From Oscillospiraceae bacterium (GTDB lineage: Bacteria > Bacillota > Clostridia > Oscillospirales > Oscillospiraceae): a stretch of 64,000 nt of DNA. Position numbers and translations under genes: made by a program. Positions within the stretch are counted from its first letter, which is position 1. Every line of letters begins with the position of its first letter. Where the stretch lies: positions 1 through 64,000 of the forward strand of contig JAFSWC010000085.1 in assembly GCA_017444665.1 (NCBI GenBank), written 5' to 3'. This document shows, piece by piece, positions 1 through 7,412 of the stretch. A model generated the notes under the pieces. It saw only the letters and a list, made by a program, of their open reading frames with translations, had not been told where the DNA came from and ran no database searches.

Positions 1-43
1 CAAATACAGCCCCAAAAGGCAACTATCAAAGAGAGGATTCACA

Positions 44-325
44 ATGTACGAAGACAAGACCTTAGTTTGCAAAGAGTGCGGCAATGAGTTTATTTTCAGC
101 GCCGGTGAGCAGGAATTCTACGCAGAGCGCGGCTTCCAGAACGAGCCCCAGCGCTGCAAGGCCTGCCGTGATGCTCGCAAGAACGCCGCCCACGGCCCGC
201 GCGAGTATTTCACTGCTGTCTGCGCCGCTTGCGGCGGAGAGGCCAGAGTTCCTTTCCAGCCCAAGTCTGATCGCCCTGTTTACTGCAGCGAGTGCTTTGC
301 AAAGATGAAGGAGCAGCAGGCCTGA
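44..325 (+). CDS. Small zinc-ribbon protein
   Basis: A 93-residue protein with two CxxC pairs near the N-terminus (CKECG at about residue 10 and CKACR at about residue 38) and two more in the second half (CAACG, CSEC). This is the layout of the short 'probable zinc-binding' proteins common in Clostridia. The start is supported by a GAGAGG Shine-Dalgarno element just upstream. Metal binding is inferred from the cysteines; no enzymatic domain is visible and the cellular role is unknown. It is followed by a strong terminator and so looks monocistronic, or is the last gene of an operon that begins outside the window. Confidence 0.85.
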   Translation: MYEDKTLVCKECGNEFIFSAGEQEFYAERGFQNEPQRCKACRDARKNAAHGPREYFTAVCAACGGEARVPFQPKSDRPVYCSECFAKMKEQQA

Positions 326-351
326 TTTTGGCTTGAACTGCAGGTCTAAAG

Positions 352-383
352 GAATGGGGCGCGCTGTTGCGTCCCATTCTTTT
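352..383 (+). terminator. Rho-independent terminator after zinc-ribbon gene
   Basis: An 11-bp stem (GAATGGGGCGC paired with GCGTCCCATTC, one G-T pair) with a 6-base loop is followed by TTTT. Confidence 0.85.
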
Positions 384-411
384 ACGCTTTGATCAAGAAA
401 GGACGTTGCAA

Positions 412-612
412 ATGGAAATTACAAGAGAAACCATGCTTGCCGATATCCTTGAGAACTGCCCGGAAGCTATGCCCGCTTTCCAGAGCATCGGCATGCACTG
501 TATGGGCTGCGCTCTCGCAAGCGGCGAGAACGTGGAACAGGCCTGCGCCGCCCATGGCGTTGACCCGGACGAATTTCTTGATGCGCTCAACGCGTATCTC
601 GAGTCTCTCTGA
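412..612 (+). CDS. DUF1858 domain protein
   Basis: A 66-residue protein that is essentially one DUF1858 domain. It begins MEITRETMLADIL and contains the family's two-cysteine signature (MHCMGCALA) followed by a third cysteine in EQACAAHG. The ATG at 412 is chosen because AAAGGACG lies upstream; an earlier in-frame ATG would run through the preceding terminator. Family members occur alone or fused to redox and hybrid-cluster proteins, so a sulfur, metal or redox role is plausible but not shown here. The gene ends just before a two-tiered hairpin. Confidence 0.85.
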   Translation: MEITRETMLADILENCPEAMPAFQSIGMHCMGCALASGENVEQACAAHGVDPDEFLDALNAYLESL

Positions 613-628
613 TCCCCAAAAAGGAAAA

Positions 629-671
629 GGCCGGAGAAAGGCGCTGCTGCGCCGGGTCTCCGGCCCTCTTT
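629..671 (+). terminator. Stacked hairpin terminator after DUF1858 gene
   Basis: GGCCGGAGA pairs with TCTCCGGCC, and an inner GGCGC-TGCT-GCGCC stem stacks on it. A short T-rich tail (CTCTTTAT) follows. It ends 6 bases before the trmK start, so some read-through is likely. Confidence 0.7.
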
Positions 672-676
672 ATACG

Positions 677-1360
677 ATGAACAAAAGACTTGAAGTGATT
701 TATTCCATGATTTCCGACGGCAGGGGACTGATAGACGTCGGCACAGATCACGGCTATTTGCCGGCAAAACTTGCCCAAAACGGATATAGCGGAAGGTTGT
801 TTGCCTCGGATATCAATGCGATGCCGCTTTCAAAGGCGAAAGAAACGGCCCGGAGATGCGGTGTGGAAGATCGCATCACATTTTTGCTGTCTGACGGTCT
901 TGACGCCTGCCCGCCGGAGGAGATCGATACGATCGTTATGGCCGGCATGGGGGGCGAGCTGATCTGCAATATCCTCGACCGGGCCGAGTGGTGCCTGGAC
1001 GGACGGTATACGCTTCTTCTTCAGCCAATGACGAAAGCTGAAGTGCTGCGCTACTGGCTGGTGAACAACGGCTTTCAGTTGGATAAAGAGCGGCTTGTCA
1101 AAGACGGCACTTTTTTGTATCAGGTGATCAAAGCCCGTTTTTCGAAGAATATGTCCCTGTCCGACGCTGAATTGTTTTCCGGCTCGTTTTCCAATATACA
1201 AAACGATCCGCTTGCGCTGACGCATACCAGAGCCCTTATCCGGCGCTTTGAAGCGGAAAAGAAGGGGCTGCTCTCCTCGCCGAAAAGCAGCGGAGGCAGG
1301 CTGCCGATCCTTTGCGCGATACTGGACCAGCTTTCAGAAATGGAGAAAAAGCTTTCATGA
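677..1360 (+). CDS. trmK: tRNA (adenine(22)-N(1))-methyltransferase TrmK
   Basis: This 227-residue SAM-dependent methyltransferase methylates A22 of bacterial tRNAs. The SAM-binding Rossmann motif is clear (LIDVGTDHGYLPAKLA at about residues 15-30, then the acidic FASDI strand). The class motif MAGMGGELI follows at about residues 90-100. Length matches the TrmK/YqfN family. The ATG at 677 begins the family-typical N-terminus (MNKRLEVIYSMI); the reading frame stays open upstream across the terminator and DUF1858 gene, but that extension is not protein-like. The stop overlaps the next start by 4 bases (ATGA), the usual trmK-Nif3 coupling in Firmicutes. Confidence 0.93.
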   Translation: MNKRLEVIYSMISDGRGLIDVGTDHGYLPAKLAQNGYSGRLFASDINAMPLSKAKETARRCGVEDRITFLLSDGLDACPPEEIDTIVMAGMGGELICNILDRAEWCLDGRYTLLLQPMTKAEVLRYWLVNNGFQLDKERLVKDGTFLYQVIKARFSKNMSLSDAELFSGSFSNIQNDPLALTHTRALIRRFEAEKKGLLSSPKSSGGRLPILCAILDQLSEMEKKLS

Positions 1361-2124
1361 ATACGGTACAGGAAATCTTTGATACTTTGTGTGAACTTGC
1401 GCCGCTTGCGCTGCAAACCTCCTATGACAACGCCGGCTTTTTGATCGGGCGCGCTCAGACTCCGGTCCATACGGCGCTGCTGAGTCTTGACGTGACGAAC
1501 GATGTCATCGAGGAAGCAAAGACGCTGGGCGCGGAACTAATCATTTCCCATCATCCCGTGATCTGGGATGAGATGAAGCGCGTGACGGATGAAACGGTCG
1601 AAACAGAAAGAGTTTTGCGCCTGATCGAAAGCAGGATCGCCGTGATCTCGATGCATACCAACCTGGACATTGCAGAGGGCGGCGTCAACGACGTGCTGAT
1701 TTCGCTTCTCGGTTTGGAGAATCTGGGGCCGTTTGAAGCGGAAAGCTGCGGTAGAATGGGCATGCTTTCCAAACCGGTCTCGCTGGAACAGTTTCTGTCA
1801 CACTGCAAAGATAAGCTGCAAACAAACGGTCTGCGCTACTATGACGCCGGAAGACCTGTTCACAAAATTGCGGTTTTGGGCGGTTCTGGCGGCGGGAATC
1901 TGATCGACGCCTATCGCAGCGGATGCGATACTTATCTGACAGCCGATATCAAATACGGCGTGTTTCTGCTTGCGCGCGAGCTTGGCGTCAATTTGATCGA
2001 CGGCGATCATTTCTGCACGGAAAACCCGGTCGTAAACACGCTTTCTGCAAAGCTGCAGACGGCTTTCCCGGAAACAAAATTTATCATATCCTCCCGGCAT
2101 ACGCAGACGGCCCGATTCTTCTGA
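1357..2124 (+). CDS. Nif3-like dinuclear metal center protein (YqfO family)
   Basis: This 255-residue protein belongs to the Nif3/DUF34 family of hexameric rings with a dinuclear metal site. Metal-ligand motifs are visible: ISHHPVIW at about residue 65, MHTNLDIA at about 105, and the C-terminal GDHFCTENP (family GH..SE-type) at about 215-225. It lacks the central PII-like insertion found in longer Bacillus YqfO proteins. Translation is coupled to trmK by an ATGA overlap. Biochemical function is unsettled for the family; GTP cyclohydrolase-like annotations should be treated with care. Confidence 0.9.
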   Translation: MNTVQEIFDTLCELAPLALQTSYDNAGFLIGRAQTPVHTALLSLDVTNDVIEEAKTLGAELIISHHPVIWDEMKRVTDETVETERVLRLIESRIAVISMHTNLDIAEGGVNDVLISLLGLENLGPFEAESCGRMGMLSKPVSLEQFLSHCKDKLQTNGLRYYDAGRPVHKIAVLGGSGGGNLIDAYRSGCDTYLTADIKYGVFLLARELGVNLIDGDHFCTENPVVNTLSAKLQTAFPETKFIISSRHTQTARFF

Positions 2125-2129
2125 CAAAC

Positions 2130-2158
2130 GCATATTGCGTCTCCGCTTCTCATAGACT
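2130..2158 (+). promoter_or_regulatory. Sigma-E-type promoter of spoIVA
   Basis: The -35 element GCATATT (2130-2136) matches the sigma-E consensus KMATATT exactly. After a 14-base spacer the -10 element CATAGACT (2151-2158) differs from CATACAHT at one position. It lies 36 bases upstream of the spoIVA start; spoIVA is a known sigma-E gene in Bacillus. Confidence 0.75.
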
Positions 2159-2194
2159 CGTACAAACGAGAACATGAGAGCGGAGGCTTTTTTT

Positions 2195-3676
2195 ATGAAA
2201 AAGGAAACAAGCATTTACGCAGATATTGCCCAGCGTACCAACGGCGCCGTGATGATCGGCGTCGTCGGTCCGGTCAGAACGGGGAAGTCGACGTTTATCA
2301 AGCGCTTTATGGAAAGCGCCGTGATTCCCCGAATCGAAAACGAGTATGTGCGTGAGCGCGCAAAAGACGAATTGCCGCAAAGCGGATCGGGGAAAACGAT
2401 CATGACGTCCGAGCCAAAATTCGTTCCGGAAGAGGCAGTTACCGTGTCGATTGACGAAAGTGTGGAGCTCTCCGTCAGACTGGTTGACTGTGTGGGATAC
2501 ATGATTGAAGGCGCCGTGGGCCAGTTTGAAGACGGAGAGGAACGGCTTGTCGCCACACCCTGGTTTGAAAACGAAATCAGCATGACGCAGGCAGCGGAGA
2601 TCGGCACACAAAAGGTGATCAATGAGCACTCCACGATCGGCGTGGTCGTCACGACGGACGGCAGCATCTGCGGGATCGAACGGGAAAAGTATCTCCCGGC
2701 AGAAGCGCGGGTCATCCGGGAGCTGCAGGCCATCGGAAAGCCGTTCGCCGTCGTGGTAAACAGTACAGAGCCTTCTTCCGCTGCGGCAAAGAGGACCGCA
2801 GAGTCTATCCGCGAAAAATATGCCGTTCCATGCGTGTGTCTCGATTGCCTGAATATGACCGAGACGGATATCGCGCAGGTAATGGAAGCGGTACTGGAGG
2901 AATTCCCGATCGAGGCGGTCGGCTTTTATCTTCCGGATTGGCTGCGGGCGCTTCCGGATAACAATGCGCTGAAGACGACGGTGTACGGCGAAATCGTCGA
3001 AAGCTTCTCGCATGTAAAAAAATATTGCGACGTTTGCGCTGCAATCGAGCAGATCGCAGGAAATGAGGAGATACAGAATGCCGAAAAAAACAGCACTTCA
3101 CTTGGCGAGGGAAGCGTTTCCGTGTCGCTCGCGCTTCCGCGTGAACTCTATTACCGTTCGATCAGTGAAGAGACGGGCGTGGAAATCCGCAATGACGGCG
3201 AGCTGTTTTCCGCGCTTAGTGAAATGAGCGCAGTCAAAGCAGATTTCGACCGGCTGAAGGAAGCGATTGAAAGCGTCAGAGAGAAGGGATACGGGGTCGT
3301 TCTTCCGGATATGTCACAAATGCAGTTGGAAGAACCCAAGATCGTTCGGCAGGGAGGAAAATACAGCGTTAAATTGAAAGCGAACGCGCCGGCGATCCAT
3401 ATGATGATGACAAATATCGAAACGGAAGTAACGCCCGCCATCGGCGGCGAGACGGCGTCTGAAGATATCATCAACTTTCTTCTGCAGGGATTTGACGGAG
3501 ATATCAACCGGATCTGGCAATCCAACATTTTCGGCAAATCGCTTTATGATATCGCGTGTGAGTCGCTGACAAACAAGATCTGCTCACTGAGCGATAACGC
3601 CCGAATCAAGCTGCAGCACACGCTTGAGCGAATGATCAACGAAGGAAGCGCTGGATTGATCTGCATCCTTCTGTGA
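2195..3676 (+). CDS. spoIVA: Stage IV sporulation protein A (spore coat assembly ATPase)
   Basis: SpoIVA is the ATPase that polymerises on the forespore outer membrane as the basement layer of the coat, anchored there by SpoVM. The 493-residue length matches the family. A P-loop (GVVGPVRTGKSTF) lies at about residues 20-32, and the conserved C-terminus ends in a basic helix followed by NEGSAGLICILL. The ATG at 2195 is preceded by GGAGG at 8-base spacing; an upstream in-frame ATG has no such site. A sigma-E-like promoter precedes it. Its partner SpoVM is encoded at 29106-29177 in the same window. Confidence 0.97.
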   Translation: MKKETSIYADIAQRTNGAVMIGVVGPVRTGKSTFIKRFMESAVIPRIENEYVRERAKDELPQSGSGKTIMTSEPKFVPEEAVTVSIDESVELSVRLVDCVGYMIEGAVGQFEDGEERLVATPWFENEISMTQAAEIGTQKVINEHSTIGVVVTTDGSICGIEREKYLPAEARVIRELQAIGKPFAVVVNSTEPSSAAAKRTAESIREKYAVPCVCLDCLNMTETDIAQVMEAVLEEFPIEAVGFYLPDWLRALPDNNALKTTVYGEIVESFSHVKKYCDVCAAIEQIAGNEEIQNAEKNSTSLGEGSVSVSLALPRELYYRSISEETGVEIRNDGELFSALSEMSAVKADFDRLKEAIESVREKGYGVVLPDMSQMQLEEPKIVRQGGKYSVKLKANAPAIHMMMTNIETEVTPAIGGETASEDIINFLLQGFDGDINRIWQSNIFGKSLYDIACESLTNKICSLSDNARIKLQHTLERMINEGSAGLICILL

Positions 3677-3728
3677 CGCCGCTTACTCTTGCACTCCCAC
3701 AGTATTTCTTTTATAATGAGGTGAAACG

Positions 3729-4436
3729 TTGTCAAGAAAAAACAGCTTTTTGCCGATAGTCTTTTTCATAGGCGTCCTTCTTGCATGCACAGCCATTATC
3801 GCCATGTTTCTGCATCATTCCGCAAGGCAGGCCGTATCTGCTGTGTCAGCGACACACACGCTTGTGATCGACGCGGGACATGGAGGAATCGATGGCGGCG
3901 CAATATCGGCTGACGGCACCAAGGAAAGCGATATCAATTTAGCCGTTGCGCTTCGACTTGAGCAAATTGTACGGTTTTTGGGACAGAAAACGGTTATGAC
4001 GCGCTTGGATGACAGCAAGAAAACGGATATACTGTCTTACAGCGAACGGGAAGATCTTAAAAGCCGGGCGGAAGTGGCAAATAACGCGAGCAACGCCGTA
4101 TTGATCAGTATTCATCAAAACTATTATCCGACCGCGCAGCCGAAAGGAGCCCAGATTTTATATTTTCCCGCTGAAGGAAGCGAAAAACTGGGCCGGATGA
4201 TGCAGACGAACCTGACAGCTCAGCTGGACCCGGAAAATCGGCGGCTGGCTATGCCCGCGCCAAAGGATCTTTTCCTTGCGGAGAATACGAATTGTCCGGC
4301 TGTACTGGTGGAATGCGGCTTTATGTCGAACAATTTTGAAGTTTTGAAATTGAAGGAACCCGTCTACCAGACCAGCCTTGCTGCAGTGATCGCCGCATCG
4401 TATATGAATTATATAGCAGAAAGTATCCCAATTTAA
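3729..4436 (+). CDS. cwlD: Germination-specific N-acetylmuramoyl-L-alanine amidase CwlD
   Basis: This is an Amidase_3 enzyme of 235 residues. CwlD removes peptide side chains from muramic acid so that muramic-delta-lactam of spore cortex can form. An N-terminal membrane anchor spans about residues 7-28. The zinc-ligand motifs are IDAGHGGIDGGA (His and the following Glu-type site), SIHQNYY, and the catalytic LVECGFMSN near residue 205. The start codon is TTG, with GAGGTG 5 bases upstream. It sits between spoIVA and radA; a sporulation role fits the neighbourhood and family size. Confidence 0.9.
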   Translation: MSRKNSFLPIVFFIGVLLACTAIIAMFLHHSARQAVSAVSATHTLVIDAGHGGIDGGAISADGTKESDINLAVALRLEQIVRFLGQKTVMTRLDDSKKTDILSYSEREDLKSRAEVANNASNAVLISIHQNYYPTAQPKGAQILYFPAEGSEKLGRMMQTNLTAQLDPENRRLAMPAPKDLFLAENTNCPAVLVECGFMSNNFEVLKLKEPVYQTSLAAVIAASYMNYIAESIPI

Positions 4437-4451
4437 GAACGGAGCATAGAG

Positions 4452-5813
4452 ATGGCCAAAAAAGAGAGAACGGTATATTGCTGCAGTGAATGCGGCGCGG
4501 AAAGCGCGAACTGGGCAGGGAAGTGTCCCTCATGCGGCGCGTGGAATTCGCTTGTCGAGGTGAAATTCGACAGCGCATCTGCCAAAACCGCCCGCTCGCG
4601 CATTGAACGCAGCCGCCCCAAGAAAATCACCGAGCTTGATATGAGCGAGGAAATACGTATCTCGACCGGCATTTCCGAACTGGACCGCGTATTGGGCGGG
4701 GGAGCAGTCTGCGGCTCGCTTGTGTTGGTAGGCGGTGCGCCGGGAATCGGTAAATCAACGCTTTTGCTGCAGATGTGCGCCAATCTTGAAGAGAAAAAGA
4801 TCCTGTACGTCACCGGAGAAGAAAGTGAACGGCAGCTGAAACTGCGTGCCGTCAGACTCGGCCTGGAAGGGGAGAATATCCTGGTCCTGGCTGAGACCGA
4901 TCTTGATGAGATCATAGACTGCATCAAGGTGCAGGAACCAGAGATCGTCATTATCGACTCGATCCAGACGATTTCAGACGGAGACGCTTCTTCGGCGCCG
5001 GGAAGCGTCAGCCAGGTAAGGGACTGCACCATGCAGATTATGCGGCTGACAAAAGAAAAAGGTCTGACCGTCTTTGTGGTTGGCCACATCACCAAGGAAG
5101 GCAGCATCGCCGGACCGAAGATCCTGGAACACATGGTCGACTGCGTGCTGTACTTTGAAGGGGAACGCAATACCAGTTTCCGTATCCTTCGCGCTGCAAA
5201 AAACCGTTTTGGCTCCACCAACGAGATCGGCGTTTTCGAGATGGACGACAAGGGCCTGAAATGCGTGGATAACCCGTCAGAAATGCTGCTTTCGGGCAGA
5301 CCGGAAAACAGCCCGGGGACCTGCGTGGCCTGTGTGATCGAGGGGAGCCGCCCATTGCTTGCCGAAGTGCAGGCGCTTGTCACGCCGTCGGCGTACAACG
5401 CCTCCAGACGCAGCAACGGCGTGGATTATAACCGCGCCGCCATGCTTCTGGCTGTGATCGAAAAGCGCGGCGGCCTGCCCGTTACGACCTGCGACGCGTA
5501 TATAAACGTAATCGGCGGACTGACGCTCGACGAGCCAGCGGCCGATCTTGCAACGGCGCTTTCGATCGCGTCGAGCTATATCGACAGGCCGCTCGGCGCG
5601 GATCTTGCCGCGATCGGAGAGATCGGCCTGTCCGGCGAAATCCGCAGCGTCAGCATGATTAACCAGCGTCTGAGCGAGATCTCACGTCTGGGATTTCGGC
5701 GTTGCGTGATCCCGGCTCACGTCCGGGACGAGATCAAAAAGCCGGAGAATCTCGAACTGATCCCAGTCAAGAACATTCGCGACGCGATCTTGGCCGTTTT
5801 AAAAGCAAACTGA
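4452..5813 (+). CDS. radA: DNA repair protein RadA
   Basis: RadA (Sms) is a RecA-like ATPase that promotes branch migration during recombinational repair. At 453 residues it has the full family layout: an N-terminal C4 zinc finger (CSECG...CPSCG, residues 11-32), Walker A GGAPGIGKST at about residue 97, the diagnostic KNRFG motif near residue 253, and a C-terminal Lon-protease-like domain (LDEPAADLATALSIASS region). The start has a GGAGCATAGAG leader typical of a ribosome site. It is followed directly by a bidirectional terminator shared with the convergent recombinase gene. Confidence 0.97.
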   Translation: MAKKERTVYCCSECGAESANWAGKCPSCGAWNSLVEVKFDSASAKTARSRIERSRPKKITELDMSEEIRISTGISELDRVLGGGAVCGSLVLVGGAPGIGKSTLLLQMCANLEEKKILYVTGEESERQLKLRAVRLGLEGENILVLAETDLDEIIDCIKVQEPEIVIIDSIQTISDGDASSAPGSVSQVRDCTMQIMRLTKEKGLTVFVVGHITKEGSIAGPKILEHMVDCVLYFEGERNTSFRILRAAKNRFGSTNEIGVFEMDDKGLKCVDNPSEMLLSGRPENSPGTCVACVIEGSRPLLAEVQALVTPSAYNASRRSNGVDYNRAAMLLAVIEKRGGLPVTTCDAYINVIGGLTLDEPAADLATALSIASSYIDRPLGADLAAIGEIGLSGEIRSVSMINQRLSEISRLGFRRCVIPAHVRDEIKKPENLELIPVKNIRDAILAVLKAN

Positions 5814-5827
5814 ACATATAGTAAAAG

Positions 5828-5852
5828 AAAAGACCTGAAAATCAGGTCTTTT
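5828..5852. terminator. Bidirectional terminator between radA and recombinase gene
   Basis: AAAAGACCTG pairs with CAGGTCTTTT around an AAAAT loop, with A and T runs on both sides. It serves the convergent genes, and its right arm overlaps the recombinase stop codon. Confidence 0.85.
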
Positions 5853-6846
5853 CTTCATTTTCAGAACGTTTTCTGCGCCCGATTGGGTTAGCCATGGCCG
5901 CCTCATGCAAAGCGGCGTTGTCAAGGTGAGTGTAGATCTGTGTCGTATTCAGATTGCTGTGGCCCAAAACTTCCTGCAGAGCGCGGGTATCAACACCGTT
6001 TTTCAGCATGAGCGTCGCCGCCGTGTGCCGCAGCTTGTGAGGGGAGTAGCGGGTTGCGTCAAGGCCGGCGAGTTTTAATTTCTTTTCTACCATTTGCTGA
6101 ACGCCGCGTACGCCGAAGCGGCAATTCTTCTGGCTGATAAACAGCGCGTCCTTATCCTTATCGGCTACTTTTTCGTTGCTGCGCACGGCGAGATAGTCAT
6201 CGATCGCCTCACGGCAGCCGTCGCCGAAGAAAACAACGCGTTCTTTATTGCCTTTGCCAAGCACGCGCAGGTGATCCTCATAAATATCGTGCACGTTGAG
6301 TGAAACAAGCTCTGAAACGCGAAGCCCGCAGGAGATAAAGAGCATTAATATCGCATAATCGCGATATAAATAAGGCCCGTCACAGGCAGCGAGGAGACGC
6401 TCGCATTCTTCCTCTTCAAGATATTTCGGCAGAGAGGCCTGCCGTTTCGGCATATCGAGCTCCTGGCAGATATTATAGTCAAGAAGATGCCGCTTCGCTG
6501 TGAGATAATTAAAGAAGGATTTTACGGAACTCGTTCTGCGGCAACGGCTTGCGGCAGACAAAGAACGGTTTTCACCGATATATTCCGGCGAAAAGGACTG
6601 ATATTTATACAGCTCTTCAATACGGATATTCTTAATAAAATCCAGGTCGACATCAGTAATATCAATCTCATCAAACGGTACGTCGCGGGGGACAAGATGA
6701 CGTCTGCGCTTCAAAAAACGAAACAAGATCTTCAGATCGGTATAGTATGCCATGACTGTCCTGTCGGAATGGCCGCGCACAGTCGAGTGATATTCTAAAA
6801 ATTCCATCAAAATATCCGGAATATCGTTGATCTGTTCGAGATTCAT
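5842..6846 (-). CDS. Tyrosine recombinase, XerC/XerD-like
   Basis: A site-specific integrase of 334 residues with an N-terminal SAM-like core-binding domain and a C-terminal catalytic domain. The catalytic set is intact: Arg in GLRVSEL, Lys in LGKGNKER, HxxR in HKLRHTA, His in LGHSNL, and Tyr in TQIYTHL. Length and lack of an arm-binding domain point to a housekeeping Xer-type enzyme rather than a phage integrase. The ATG at 6846 is chosen because AGAGGTG precedes it at 6-base spacing; two upstream GTG codons overlap that site. XerC and XerD cannot be distinguished here, and no dif site was recognised nearby. Confidence 0.9.
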   Translation of the reverse strand: MNLEQINDIPDILMEFLEYHSTVRGHSDRTVMAYYTDLKILFRFLKRRRHLVPRDVPFDEIDITDVDLDFIKNIRIEELYKYQSFSPEYIGENRSLSAASRCRRTSSVKSFFNYLTAKRHLLDYNICQELDMPKRQASLPKYLEEEECERLLAACDGPYLYRDYAILMLFISCGLRVSELVSLNVHDIYEDHLRVLGKGNKERVVFFGDGCREAIDDYLAVRSNEKVADKDKDALFISQKNCRFGVRGVQQMVEKKLKLAGLDATRYSPHKLRHTAATLMLKNGVDTRALQEVLGHSNLNTTQIYTHLDNAALHEAAMANPIGRRKRSENEEKT

Positions 6847-6867
6847 CACAAACACCTCTTAGATAGT

Positions 6868-6896
6868 TAAATAAATAACAATTTGCATTATTTCAA
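6868..6896 (-). promoter_or_regulatory. Candidate sigma-A promoter of the recombinase gene
   Basis: On the minus strand TTGAAA (6891-6896) and TATTTA (6868-6873) are spaced 17 bases apart. This would give a very short leader carrying the AGAGGTG ribosome site. The surrounding DNA is AT-rich, so a chance match is possible. Confidence 0.5.
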
Positions 6897-6899
6897 AAT

Positions 6900-7371
6900 T
6901 GGAAATCATCGGCAGTGTCTAAGGATAAAAATAGAATTTGCGAGAATGGATAACGTAACCATTTGAGAGTAAAAAAAGATTCTTCCGGCGAGAACAAGAG
7001 AAAAACTTGGTGAGTATCTGAAATCTCATTTATTAGCAGAAGTCGTCACAAGAGCATTGATCCGTCAGATATTTTGATCAAATCTGTAAACACGAATAAA
7101 AATCAGGTTTGATTCGGCGGCTGACAGACGAATTAAAAAAAACAAATAATCCGTTCCATTGAAACAAGTGCAAACGTTTGTATCGTTTAATAGAAAGAAA
7201 AACAAAAATGAAGATAAAAAAGATAAATAAAGTGCTGCCGGTAAAAGACAGTCTTCAGCAAAGATAACAGCAACAAAACAATCGCCAATCGCAGTATACC
7301 ATATTTACCTGAAAAAAGCCAGCAAAAATATCGCTAAATTTATATTATGCGAGATTTACTGCAAATTAAGA
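6900..7371. other. AT-rich intergenic stretch with no recognised gene
   Basis: About 0.5 kb is clearly richer in A and T than its surroundings and has many short A-runs. No ORF with a plausible start, no tRNA-like structure and no repeat family was recognised. The palindrome-like CAAACGTTTG near 7172 is short and could be a regulatory site or chance. Confidence 0.5.
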
Positions 7372-7402
7372 TCTGCCGGAGAAGATATCCTTCCCCGGCA
7401 GA
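7372..7402 (-). terminator. Terminator after P-type ATPase-like gene
   Basis: TCTGCCGG (7372-7379) and CCGGCAGA (7395-7402) form an 8-bp outer stem. The inner bases can extend it, and on the minus strand TCTTAATTT follows. Confidence 0.65.
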
Positions 7403-7412
7403 ATTGACTTTA

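Noticed and set aside
3712..3717. TATAAT just before cwlD as a promoter
   Set aside because: It directly abuts the ribosome site and TTG start, leaving no room for a leader, and no -35 box is correctly spaced.
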